A stretch of 64,000 bases of DNA, taken from assembly GCA_029465975.1 (NCBI GenBank), contig CM055750.1:3582828-3646827 (forward strand), in the 5' to 3' direction. A program made the position numbers and the translations under genes. Position 1 is the stretch's first letter, and each line of letters starts with the position of its first letter. Source of the stretch: Dallia pectoralis. Its lineage: Eukaryota > Chordata > Actinopteri > Esociformes > Umbridae. The notes beneath the pieces were generated by a model that worked only from the letters and a program-made list of their open reading frames with translations, ran no database searches and was not told the origin of the DNA. Below, one piece after another: positions 12,378-21,247 of this stretch.

Positions 12378-12748
12378 TGTCATAGATTGACCGGCGTAGT
12401 GTGGTGTAGCAAGCCATATGCAGAGCCAGGTATCCGTTCAGTCGTTTTATTATAAGTAAATCAACATAAAACAAACCGTGAACGGCGAAAAACTAAACTG
12501 TTGAAATCAAAATGCGCATATAGCGACTTAAATGTATATATTAAACAACGATGACAACAGCAGTAAATAACCCCACTCACCTCTAAAGCAACCGTGACAT
12601 ACAAACAATGCTGAACAAGGAGTGACTTGTTAGCTCCCCTTTTATAGCCCAGTAGAATACAATCAGAAACAGCTGAGTGACAAAACATAAACAAGGAAGT
12701 GAATCACCGAAAGGTCTGTGTAGCCACGCCCCCACACCAATCGTGACA
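12378..12748 (-). mobile_element. 3' LTR of the non-autonomous element
   Basis: 371 bp, TG...CA ends. On the minus strand it has a TATA box (gggctataaaagggg, plus 12641-12655 region) and a poly(A) signal (aataaaa near 12446). Confidence 0.88.
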
Positions 12749-12889
12749 GTATCCCCCACTAAAAGGCTAGCTCCCCAGATAGCCGAACGGAAACACAAAA
12801 CCAAAACAAGGGAGCAACAGGGAGAGAACCCGCAGTCAAACCCAAAAGGGTCAGTCCAGGACCGCAGGTCCAGCCCTGAAAAGGCCTCG

Positions 12890-15190
12890 GTGGCTGAGAG
12901 GCCGCCATCTAGTGCGGCAGAGAGACCGCCATCTAGTGCGGCTGAGAGTCCGCCATCTTGTGCGGCTCAGAGTCCGCCATCTTGTGCGGCCCAGAGTCCG
13001 CCATCTTGTGCGGCCCAGAATCCGCCGTCGTGGGCGACGTGGTGGCGGAGGCCATCGTGGGCGCCGTCGTGGCGGCGGCCATCGGGGGCGCAGTCGTGGC
13101 GGCGGCCATCGTGGGCGGTGTCGTGGCGGCGGCCATCGTGAGCGTAGTCGTGGCGGCGGCCATCGTGAGCGTAGCCGTGGCGGCGGCCATCGTGAGCGTA
13201 GTCGTGGCGGCGGCCATCGTGAGCGTAGTCGTGGCGGCGGCCATCGTGAGCGTAGTCGTGGCGGCGGCCATCGTGAGCGTAGTCGTGGCGGCGGCCATCG
13301 TGAGCGTAGTCGTGGCGGCGGCCATCGTGAGCGTAGTCGTGGCGGCGGCCATCGTGAGCGTAGTCGTGGCGGCGGCCATCGTGGCGTAGTCGTGGCGGCG
13401 GCCATCGTGAGCGTAGTCGTGGCGGCGGCCATCGTGAGCGTAGTCGTGGCGGCGGCCATCGTGAGCGTAGTCGTGGCGGCGGCCATCGTGAGCGTAGTCG
13501 TGGCGGCGGCCATCGTGAGCGTAGTCGTGGCGGCGGCCATCGTGAGCGTCGTCGTGGCGGCGGCCATCGTGAGCGTCGTCGTGGCGGCGGCCATCGTGAG
13601 CGCGCGTGGCGGCGGCCATCGTGAGCGTCGTCGTGGCGGCGGCCATCGTGCGCGCGTCGTGGCGGCGGCCATCGTGAGCGTCGTCGTGGCGGCGGCCATC
13701 GTGAGCGTAGCGTGGCGGCGGCCATCGTGAGCGTCGTCGTGGCGGCGGCCATCGTGAGCGTCGTGGCGGCGGCCATCGTGAGCGTCGTCGTGGCGCGGCC
13801 TTCGTGGGCGGCGATGCGGCAGCCATTGTGGGCGGCGATGCGGCAGCCATTGTGGGCGGCGATGCGGCAGCCATTGTGGGCGGCGATGCGGCAGCCATTG
13901 TGGGCGGCGATGCGGCAGCCATCTTGGGCGGCGATGCGGCAGCCATTGTGGGCGGCGATGCGGCAGCCATTGTGGGCGGCGATGCGGCAGCCATTGTGGG
14001 CGGCGTGACGGCGGCAGCCATCTTGGGCGCTGGCGGGACGACGGCAGCCATCTTGAGCGCTGGCGTGACGGCGGCAGCCATCTTGGGCGCTGGCGGGACG
14101 ACGGCAGCCATCTTGAGCGCTGGCGGGACGGCGGCAGCCATCTTGGGCGCTGGCGGGACGACGGCAGCCATCTTGGGCGCTGGCGTGACAGCAACAGCCA
14201 TCTTGAGCGCTGGCGGGACGGCGGGAGCCATCGTGGACGCTGGCGTGACGGCGGCAGCCATCTTGGGCGCTGGCGTGACGGCAACAGCCATCTTGAGCGC
14301 CGGCGGGACGGCAACAGCCATCTTGAGCGCTGGCGGGACGGCAACAGCCATCTTGAGCGCTGGCGTGACGGCGGCAGCCATCTTGGGCGCTGGCGGGACG
14401 ACGGTAGCCATCTTGGGCGCTGGCGGGACGGCAGGAGCCATCGTGGGCGCTGGCGTGACGGCAACAGCCATCTTGAGGGCCGGCGGGACGACGGCAGCCA
14501 TCTTGAGCGCTGGCGTGCCGGCAACAGCCATCTTGAGCGCTGGCGGGACGACGGGAGCCATCGTGGACGCTGGCGTGACGGCGGGAGCCATCTTGGGCGC
14601 TGGCGGGACGGCAGGAGCCATCGTGGGCGCTGGCGTGACGGCAACAGCCATCTTGAGGGCCGGCGGGACGACGGCAGCCATCTTGAGCGCTGGCGTGCCG
14701 GCAACAGCCATCTTGAGCGCTGGCGGGACGACGGGAGCCATCGTGGACGCTGGCGTGACGGCGGGAGCCATCGTGGGCGCTGGCGTGACGGCGGGAGCCA
14801 TCGTGGGCGCTGGCGTGACGACGGTAGCCATCTTGGGCGCTGGCGGGACGGCAGGAGCCATCGTGGGCGCTGGCGTGACGGCAACAGCCATCTTGAGCGC
14901 TGGCGGGACGACGGGAGCCATCGTGGACGCTGGCGTGACGGCGGGAGCCATCGTGGGCGCTGGCGTGACGGCGGGAGCCATCGTGGGCGCTGGCGTGACG
15001 GCAACAGCCATCTTGAGCGCCGGCGGGACGACGGTAGCCATCTTGGACGCTGGCGTGACGGCGGGAGCCATCGTGGGCGCTGGCGTGACGGCAACAGCCA
15101 TCTTGAGCGCCGGCGGGACGACGGCAGCCATCTTGGGCGCTGGCGGGACGGCAGGAGCCATCGTGGACGCTGGCGTGACGGCGACCATCT
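12890..15190. repeat. Composite GC-rich minisatellite (24/27/24/30-bp units)
   Basis: Four consecutive arrays with different units: about 24 bp (12895-13025, core ccgccatcttgtgcggc), 27 bp (13030-13800, core gtggcggcggccatcgtgag), 24 bp (13801-14008, core gcggcagccattgtgggc) and 30 bp (14009-15185, core gcagccatcttgggcgctgg). All are multiples of 3 and share a GCCAT core, so they seem to derive from one ancestral motif. In total there are about 75-80 units. Both strands stay open for hundreds of codons as a result. Confidence 0.93.
12900..13025 (-). promoter_or_regulatory. Array of YY1-like motifs
   Basis: The five copies here contain ccgccatcttg or ccgccatctag, the reverse complement of the YY1 consensus (A)AGATGGCGGC. 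Weaker versions (agatggctgcc, cgatggccgcc) recur through the array to 15190. Binding is inferred only. Confidence 0.45.
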
Positions 15191-15758
15191 CAGGCGCAGG
15201 CGTGGTGGCGACCATCTCAGGCGCTGGCTCCTGTAAGTCCAGCCATGTCCTCCACCACGTCCTAATAATGGCAGTGGGCTGGTCATCCAACCCCTCCGGG
15301 GGTTTTTCTGTCCCTGACGTCGGCGGCAGAAAAGGGTCTTCCCACGGCGGGGGTAGTGGCTGTAGCTCCAGGGGTTTTTCCCCCCTGTCTGCAGCCCCGG
15401 AGCAGTGGGTGGCCGTTCCTGCAGCACCAGGACCGTGGGTGCTCTCTCCGCGGTCCTCCCGGAACACCTCCTTAGCTCCCCCAAAAACCTTCTTGGGACG
15501 CCTTCGGGGTGCCCTCTTGCCTTCCTCCGGGAGGGACCGCGGACCCGATGTAATCGGCCCTGATAGCTGCATCGGTGGCTCATACCCGAAGTAAGCACGG
15601 AGGCGCCTATACTCCTCTTCGGGCGTCTCCGGCTTACCCCAGTCCCACTGCTCCGTGGTGCGACGGTGAGCTTCATCCTTCGGGGCGCTATAGCTTGCCC
15701 CCCCGAGGAATCCACTCACCGTCTGCTGGCTCCGCTGGCTTCTTTGTGGGTTCAGCAT
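12933..15758 (-). CDS. Single long ORF of the LTR element, unknown protein
   Basis: Starting at the ATG two bases inside the 5' LTR edge, the frame gives about 941 residues. The first ~180 residues are ordinary protein sequence, rich in Pro, Glu and Arg, including T-T-E-Q-W-D-W-G-K-P-E-T-P-E-E-E-Y-R-R-L. I do not recognise a gag zinc knuckle or any enzyme domain. The rest is made of 8- to 10-residue Ala/Pro/Met/Val repeats (such as PPAPKMAAVV) that turn into His/Asp/Arg and Thr/Met/Ala repeats as the reading passes the 27-bp array. A second minus frame (12851-15715) and a plus frame (13804-15594) are also open because the units are multiples of 3. The N-terminal part is the best candidate for a real, gag-like or orphan protein; the repeats may be non-functional. 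It could also be translated by splicing or not at all. Confidence 0.45.
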   Translation of the reverse strand: MLNPQRSQRSQQTVSGFLGGASYSAPKDEAHRRTTEQWDWGKPETPEEEYRRLRAYFGYEPPMQLSGPITSGPRSLPEEGKRAPRRRPKKVFGGAKEVFREDRGESTHGPGAAGTATHCSGAADRGEKPLELQPLPPPWEDPFLPPTSGTEKPPEGLDDQPTAIIRTWWRTWLDLQEPAPEMVATTPAPEMVAVTPASTMAPAVPPAPKMAAVVPPALKMAVAVTPAPTMAPAVTPASKMATVVPPALKMAVAVTPAPTMAPAVTPAPTMAPAVTPASTMAPVVPPALKMAVAVTPAPTMAPAVPPAPKMATVVTPAPTMAPAVTPAPTMAPAVTPASTMAPVVPPALKMAVAGTPALKMAAVVPPALKMAVAVTPAPTMAPAVPPAPKMAPAVTPASTMAPVVPPALKMAVAGTPALKMAAVVPPALKMAVAVTPAPTMAPAVPPAPKMATVVPPAPKMAAAVTPALKMAVAVPPALKMAVAVPPALKMAVAVTPAPKMAAAVTPASTMAPAVPPALKMAVAVTPAPKMAAVVPPAPKMAAAVPPALKMAAVVPPAPKMAAAVTPALKMAAVVPPAPKMAAAVTPPTMAAASPPTMAAASPPTMAAASPPKMAAASPPTMAAASPPTMAAASPPTMAAASPPTMAAASPPTKAAPRRRSRWPPPRRSRWPPPRRRSRWPPPRYAHDGRRHDDAHDGRRHDARTMAAATTTLTMAAATRAHDGRRHDDAHDGRRHDDAHDGRRHDYAHDGRRHDYAHDGRRHDYAHDGRRHDYAHDGRRHDYAHDGRRHDYATMAAATTTLTMAAATTTLTMAAATTTLTMAAATTTLTMAAATTTLTMAAATTTLTMAAATTTLTMAAATATLTMAAATTTLTMAAATTPPTMAAATTAPPMAAATTAPTMASATTSPTTADSGPHKMADSGPHKMADSEPHKMADSQPH

Positions 15759-15760
15759 TC

Positions 15761-16131
15761 TGTCATAGATTGACCGGCGTAGTGTGGTGTAGCAAGCCAT
15801 ATGCAGAGCCAGGTATCCGTTCAGTCGTTTTATTATAAGTAAATCAACATAAAACAAACCGTGAACGGCGAAAAACTAAACTGTTGAAATCAAAATGCGC
15901 ATATAGCGACTTAAATGTATATATGAAACAACGATGACAACAGCAGTAAATAACCCCACTCACCTCTAAAGCAACCGTGACATACAAACAATGCTGAACA
16001 AGGAGTGACTTGTTAGCTCCCCTTTTATAGCCCAGTAGAATACAATCAGAAACAGCTGAGTGACAAAACATAAACAAGGAAGTGAATCACCGAAAGGTCT
16101 GTGTAGCCACGCCCCCACACCAATCGTGACA
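15761..16131 (-). mobile_element. 5' LTR of the non-autonomous element
   Basis: 371 bp, one mismatch to the other LTR. On the minus strand a CCAAT-poor U3 leads to ctataaaagg (about 16019-16033), then a possible donor gaggtgagtgg, then the aataaaa signal (about 15829). Confidence 0.88.
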
Positions 16132-16600
16132 GGTTTTGACTCTTAAACTACCCAACTCTTGAACTACCCAACTTAGTAGTTACAAAGGTAATTGATATAC
16201 TATCCAGCTCTGAGATCTAATATTGACTCCAGTCAATCTGTGTGTCAAGTATACTGGAAACCTGTAGAGTTAGGCTTTGTAAACTTAAATAGAATAATGG
16301 AGGGATCAACACACTTTTTAGAAGGTCCAGACAACTTTCTGTTATAAAATGCTGTGATCAGTATTATAAAGTGTATTACTTAAAGTTATAAAACGCAGGG
16401 CACTATAATCAACAGAGTCAAGCAACTTCAGAGTAGAAGCAGACGCACATTGATGTATTGTATCACCATAGTTAAGCAGAAGCAAGAGAGTTGAATACAG
16501 TGTGGTCCTTGAAGAAAACCTTATTCAGAGTGCACAGGATCTCAAACTCAGGGATTCAGCATGAAAACGACGCAAAGCATACTGCAAAGACAATGCTGGA
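16132..16600 (-). mobile_element. LINE remnants upstream of the LTR insertion
   Basis: 16132-16150 continues the Rex1-like LINE. From about 16185 to 16520 the sequence aligns by eye with 30930-31210 (shared gagtcaagcaacttcagagtag and atatcaccata-like runs), so it is an old relic of the same LINE family annotated at 30590-31860. Confidence 0.55.
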
Positions 16601-16679
16601 CCTGTTTAAAAAAAATCTGAGAATGTGTGCCAAGTTGATAAGTTCTTAGGTGACAGATCTGTGGTTGCAGTCAAAGCTA

Positions 16680-17160
16680 AGTATGCATTTTTATCCTGGT
16701 CCCTAAGTACTCGGCTGTCAGTATTTTTATCCTGGTCCCTAAGTACTCAGCTGTCAGCATTTTTATCCTGGTCTCCAAGTACTCAGCTGTATGCATTTTT
16801 ATCCTGGTCCCTAAGTACTCGGCTGTATGCATTTTTATCCTGGTCCCTAAGTACTCGGCTGTCAGCATTTTTATCCTGGTCCCTAAGTACTCAGCTGTAT
16901 GCATTTTTATCCTGGTCCCTAAATACTCGGCTGTATGCATTTTTATCCTGGTCCCTAAGTACTCGGCTGTATGCATTTTTATCCTGGTCCCCAAGTACTC
17001 AGCTGTATGCATTTTTATCCTGGTCCCCAAGTACTCGGCTGTATGCATTTTTATCCTGGTCCCCAAGTACTCGGCTGTATGCATTTTTATCCTGGTCCCT
17101 AAGTACTCAGCTGTATGCATTTTTATCCTGGTCCCTAAGTGCTCGGCTGTCAGCAGATCC
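16680..17160. repeat. 36-bp minisatellite, about 13 copies
   Basis: Core ttttatcctggtccctaagt, then actcggctgtatgca. Encodes a 12-residue repeat in one frame, an artefact of unit length. Three units of the same repeat occur in reverse orientation at 31975-32067 and 32549-32565. Confidence 0.95.
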
Positions 17161-17399
17161 AAGGAAAATGGATGGTTCTTAGGAGCAGGTGAATGTGTAA
17201 ATAGTACTGATAACTGATAACTGAACAATTAGGTGAACAGCACCAATAGCACAAGCTTATTGGCATTGCAGGCAAGGATATATTTGCTATGAGCTATCAG
17301 ACATGGTAATAATATACTGTTTATTTCTATGTGCCAAATGCAAATGTGGCATTTAACCAGAAACAATTGCCGCTCTTTTTTGGAATGGGATCATTCGAT

Positions 17400-18860
17400 T
17401 GGCTCTCCACTTCATTCTCCAGCATCTATGCAATCTATGCCACAATCCTGTTTGTGGACTTCCGCTCTGCTTTCAACAGCATAATCCCAGCCCTCCTCGA
17501 GGATAAACTCTCCACAATGGTGCCCGTGTCAACATGTAAATGGATTACAGACTTCCTGTCCAACAGGAGGCAGCATGTGAGGTTGGGGAAACACCTGTCT
17601 GACCCTCTGACCATCAGCACCGGCTCACCTCAAGGCTGTGTCCTGTCCTCTCATCTCTTCTCCCTGGACACCAACAACTGCACCTCCAGTCACCACTCTG
17701 TCAAACTCCTGAAGTTTGCAGGTGACACGCTTAAAAGTAACATCTGTCTGGTAGTTGCAGTCAGTGTCAAAGATAAAGACCAGACTGTAATGCAATCCAC
17801 TCTGCAGACCATTGGTTGTAAGCTGAGGTCCCTCAACAATCTGTTCAAAGCCAGGTCACTGATGAGGCAGATCCCTCCCATCCGGGTAACAGACTACTTG
17901 GAACTCTCTCTCCTCTGTCAGACAACTAAGGTCTATGAAGACCAAAACAAGAACAGCTCCTTCCCCACGGCAGTGAGTCTAAGGAATATGCCTCTACTAG
18001 ACCGCCCTTTGAACATTACCCAGTGGCCTATCGCATTCAATTTAAAATCCTCCCGCTCACTTTCAAATCCCTGCACAGTCTAGCTCCCCCGTATCTTAGC
18101 AACCTGATCCATCTCTACAGACTGACACGCTCACTACGATCCTCTGACTCTAGCCTTCTTGCAGTGCATAAGCACCGGCTAGCTTCCATGGGGGCTATAG
18201 ATCTTTCAGTATTGTTGCACCAAAACTGTGGAACTCTCTCCCTCAATCACTCTGTTATGTCTGTACTGTATCCGAATTTAAAACCCTACTCAAAACCCAT
18301 TTATTTACCGTATATGTTATTTGTAAATTTGTACCGCCTGTTATTGTGCTTTTGTGTACTCTTGGTGGTAATGTTTGCTATTACTGCTTATTGTTGTCTG
18401 TGCTAAATTGTAAAGTGTCCTTGAGCCCTGGAAAGGCGCTATATAAATAAAACATATTATTATTATCCAAACTGGCCACTATGGAAGGTGGACACACTGT
18501 TCTTAAACTGTACATTAATCTTCTTTTGCACACCTGTATATATAACTAGATAATGCTCTTTTGCACAATCTGATACTTGAACCTGGTGATTTATTTTACT
18601 GCAATCTGCTCAGACATCTAGACATTGCTCTTTTGCACTATTCAGAAGCATATTATACATTCAACATTTCCCCAGTACATACGCTAAATAAACAGGTCTC
18701 TAAACTGATTGTGTTGTGTGTTTTACTCTGTTTGCACTGTTTTCTGTACGTCTTAAATGTGTGTTCCAAGGCTGCAGCGGATGGTCAGAAAAAAATCCTT
18801 GTGTGTGTAAACAGACTGGCAAATAAACCAGATTCTGATTCTGACCAACAAAAAAGTTTT
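17400..18860 (+). mobile_element. Rex1/CR1-like LINE 3' fragment, plus strand
   Basis: The plus strand encodes D-F-R-S-A-F-N-S-I-I-P, W-I-T-D-F-L-S-N-R and S-T-G-S-P-Q-G-C-V-L-S, then a mutated 'F-A-G-D-T' where the catalytic F-A-D-D is expected. It resumes after a nested L2 piece and ends at about 18838 with the tandem attctgattctga typical of this LINE end. It is dead: catalytic Asp lost and internal deletions. Same family as 11195-12377, opposite orientation. Confidence 0.8.
18018..18470 (+). mobile_element. L2-like LINE 3' end nested in the Rex1-like LINE
   Basis: Encodes Y-R-I-Q-F-K-I-L-P-L-T-F-K-S-L-H and L-A-P-P-Y-L-S-N-L-I, the conserved C-terminal region of L2-type ORF2. The 3' UTR is ggaaaggcgctatataaata, then (att)n. 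Confidence 0.82.
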
Positions 18861-18864
18861 GAAC

Positions 18865-19830
18865 AAAATGCATTGAAAAATATTCAGCTGTCAAAGTATA
18901 AATAATGTCATTCAATACAATAAGAGCATGTTGTTTTGCAAAACATAACTTTTATAATCTACATTAATAAATTATTCAAAATACTGTCTTAAAAATACTC
19001 GTAAATCCTTGATCAACAAATTCAAGGGTTTTCTATTCTAATTTGGAACTAGGATTGTTATTGAAGTTTTCATATTGGCGAATGTTTCAATGAAAACCCT
19101 GAATAGAAAATACAATCTATCATTATAGGTTCTTATAGAAAACTATAACAAACACTCAAATAACGCCTATAATGTGAAAACCTACAGAACATTTTGAAAT
19201 GCCTCTCGAATAACAATCCATAGCGTGTTTCCAAATCATGACAAAAAATCCGAAATAGTTTTTCTATAGTAGACTGTTAAATCAGTATTCACATGGATTA
19301 TGCAGTTTGTATCACTTTCTGCAAAATATAAATCCACATAACTGCAGAACGAATAACAGTCATAGTCACATTGTACTTAGGAAAAAAAGTTAACACAGAG
19401 AGAAAGTGGAAGAAAGAGTAATTGACATACATTTTCGGTTGCACCAAATTGTTCCAAGTGCGGCAGTGAAACGCGGTTCAAAACTCTCCAAGTCCTGTGT
19501 GTCTGGTTCTGCACAGCGCCCGCATTAATATACGCCCATTAATATACACGCATTATTATGCGCGCATAATATACGCACGGGACGGACCTTGGTTCAATTT
19601 ACATAGTGCGTAATAACGCAATACCTTATGCCTGGTTCAATAGACATAGTGCGTAATAACGCAATGCCTAATGCCTGGTTAAATATACATAGTGCGTAAT
19701 AACACAATGCGTAATTTATCACACAATCTCGTTTGTCTTCTGGACACACAACAAATCTATTATGGCAACGCACTGGTAACGGTGGAACGGTTCACGTTTA
19801 ACTTAACAACACCCAAAATGTGTGGAGAAA
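18865..19830. repeat. Segmental duplication flank, paired with 32835-34690
   Basis: Collinear with 32835-33020 and 34090-34690. Anchors: gttttgcaaaacataactttt, gcacgggacggacctta and atagtgcgtaataacgcaat. Unit 2 has a roughly 1-kb insertion at 33020-34018; unit 1 has one at about 19815-20640. No gene seen. Confidence 0.8.
19586..19715. repeat. 43-bp tandem repeat, three copies
   Basis: Core catagtgcgtaataacgcaa. Unit 2 has only one copy (34553-34590). Confidence 0.85.
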
Positions 19831-20097
19831 GCAAAGGCTACCTATTGACCTGTGCGTGATTCATAGGAAGCCGTACATGTAGTAGGTTGGTTTTAAACAC
19901 AGGATAAATTCAATTGGCAATATAAAATTAAGTAGGGAATAAATACATTAAAAAGTGTAAAAGTTAATAGTAATAATATTATTGGAAAGTATAATTGTAT
20001 GAATAAATGATGTGTGATCTGCTAGTTCAGTCTGAGATAATGATTGATTAGTCTTGTCTGCGTTGCCGGAAGGGGAGGGGCTCTCGGCCACGATACT

Positions 20098-20611
20098 TCA
20101 TTCTAAATGAAGCTACTCAACATTGAACATCGTGTCCGAGTCGTTTTATTCATTGCCCCCTCTTTTCAGGTACAATATGTCATTTTATGTTATTTGTTAA
20201 TGGAGAAATACATTGGTTGAATGGTCTGTTAAAGTTTGTTTATAGGTTAATGCAGGAACTGTAATGTTATGAACCTTTTCTTTGAATGGTGACAATTCTA
20301 ATGATTCTGTTGGTTCAGCTCCGTACTCGCAGTGGGCGGGACAAAATGGAGGCTAGCACATCACTCAGCTTCTGCAAGTGGTTGTTAATGTGTTTGTGTA
20401 TGGTTGGAATGAGTGAAAGTTATAAAAAAGTTATGGATATACATTATTGTCATCACATGTAAAATACATTTGTATTTATAACATTTTGTTGCTGGTATAT
20501 ATGTACAATACTGTTTATATATATTGTTTGTTATTCGATTCTAAATGAAGCTACTCAACATTGAACATCGTGTCCGAGTCGTTTTATTCATTGCCCCCTC
20601 TTTTCAGGGTG
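20098..20611. repeat. Direct repeat pair of about 75 bp
   Basis: 20098-20172 and 20537-20611 are nearly identical (attctaaatgaagctactca ... cattgccccctcttttcagg). They lie in an 820-bp segment present in unit 1 and missing at the matching site near 34690 in unit 2. They could be remnants of a mobile element, but ends and target duplication are not clear. Confidence 0.6.
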
Positions 20612-20619
20612 TAACATAC

Positions 20620-21035
20620 ACTTCATTAAACCACGGAATACCAGCACGCACGCAAGACTATTTATACAGCACAAGTCATAGAAGTATGAAGAAATATCAT
20701 AATACATGCATCTGATATCCATAGCAACCTGTTTACTGTCTGGCATCATCAAGTTAGTTGTAATATTTATTTTACTGAGTATGGAAATGCACCATAGTTT
20801 AGATATAAATACATTTATAAGACTCTTAATTACTTTTTTTTATTAATTCTTAACTGTATTTGAAACTATTTTGTTGTAAGATACCAGAGCCTAAATTTCT
20901 GTTTGCAATACAGAATATCACACTGCCTAATTGAATCTCCTTATATTTCAGCCACCATCCTGTATAGCTACTGTCCCTAAAGGGCAAGTATTATTATATA
21001 ATCTCAAAAATGCACACTCAAAAAAACGGAATATC
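20620..21035. other. Intergenic, no gene recognised
   Basis: 20640-20750 matches 34690-34790 of unit 2 (gcacaagtcatagaagtatg). Nothing else is recognised. Confidence 0.4.
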
Positions 21036-21165
21036 CGAGACTTAGGTAGGCTAATTACAGACTAAAGGTAGGCTAATTACAGACTTAAGATAGGCTAATT
21101 ACAGACTTAAGATAGGCTAATTACAGACTTAAGATAGGCTAATTACAGACTTAAGATAGGCTAAT
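21036..21165. repeat. 22-bp tandem repeat, about 6 copies
   Basis: Unit gacttaagataggctaattaca, nearly perfect. Confidence 0.93.
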
Positions 21166-21247
21166 TACCATTCAGTGACTTAGTAACGTAGCATTCTATC
21201 ATGATAGTGTGACTTCTATGTGACTATCCGCGCTGCACACTCCTAAC

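Larger units (their letters stand above)
12378..16131 (-). mobile_element. Young non-autonomous LTR retrotransposon
   Basis: Two direct repeats, 12378-12748 and 15761-16131, are both 371 bp, begin TGTC and end GACA, and differ at one position (t near 12542, g near 15925). A 5-bp target duplication ggttt lies at 12373-12377 and 16132-16136. A polypurine stretch (minus strand agtgggggata) lies just inside the 12748 end, so the element reads on the minus strand. The 3.0-kb interior has one long frame dominated by tandem repeats. I see no protease, reverse transcriptase, RNase H or integrase motif, so it must move in trans. No clear tRNA primer site follows the 5' LTR. The near-identical LTRs imply recent insertion. 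Confidence 0.88.

Noticed and set aside
13804..15594. 596-codon plus-strand frame opposite the LTR-element ORF
   Set aside because: Made almost wholly of the 24- and 30-bp units; LTR polarity (TATA, poly(A), polypurine tract) puts the element on the minus strand.
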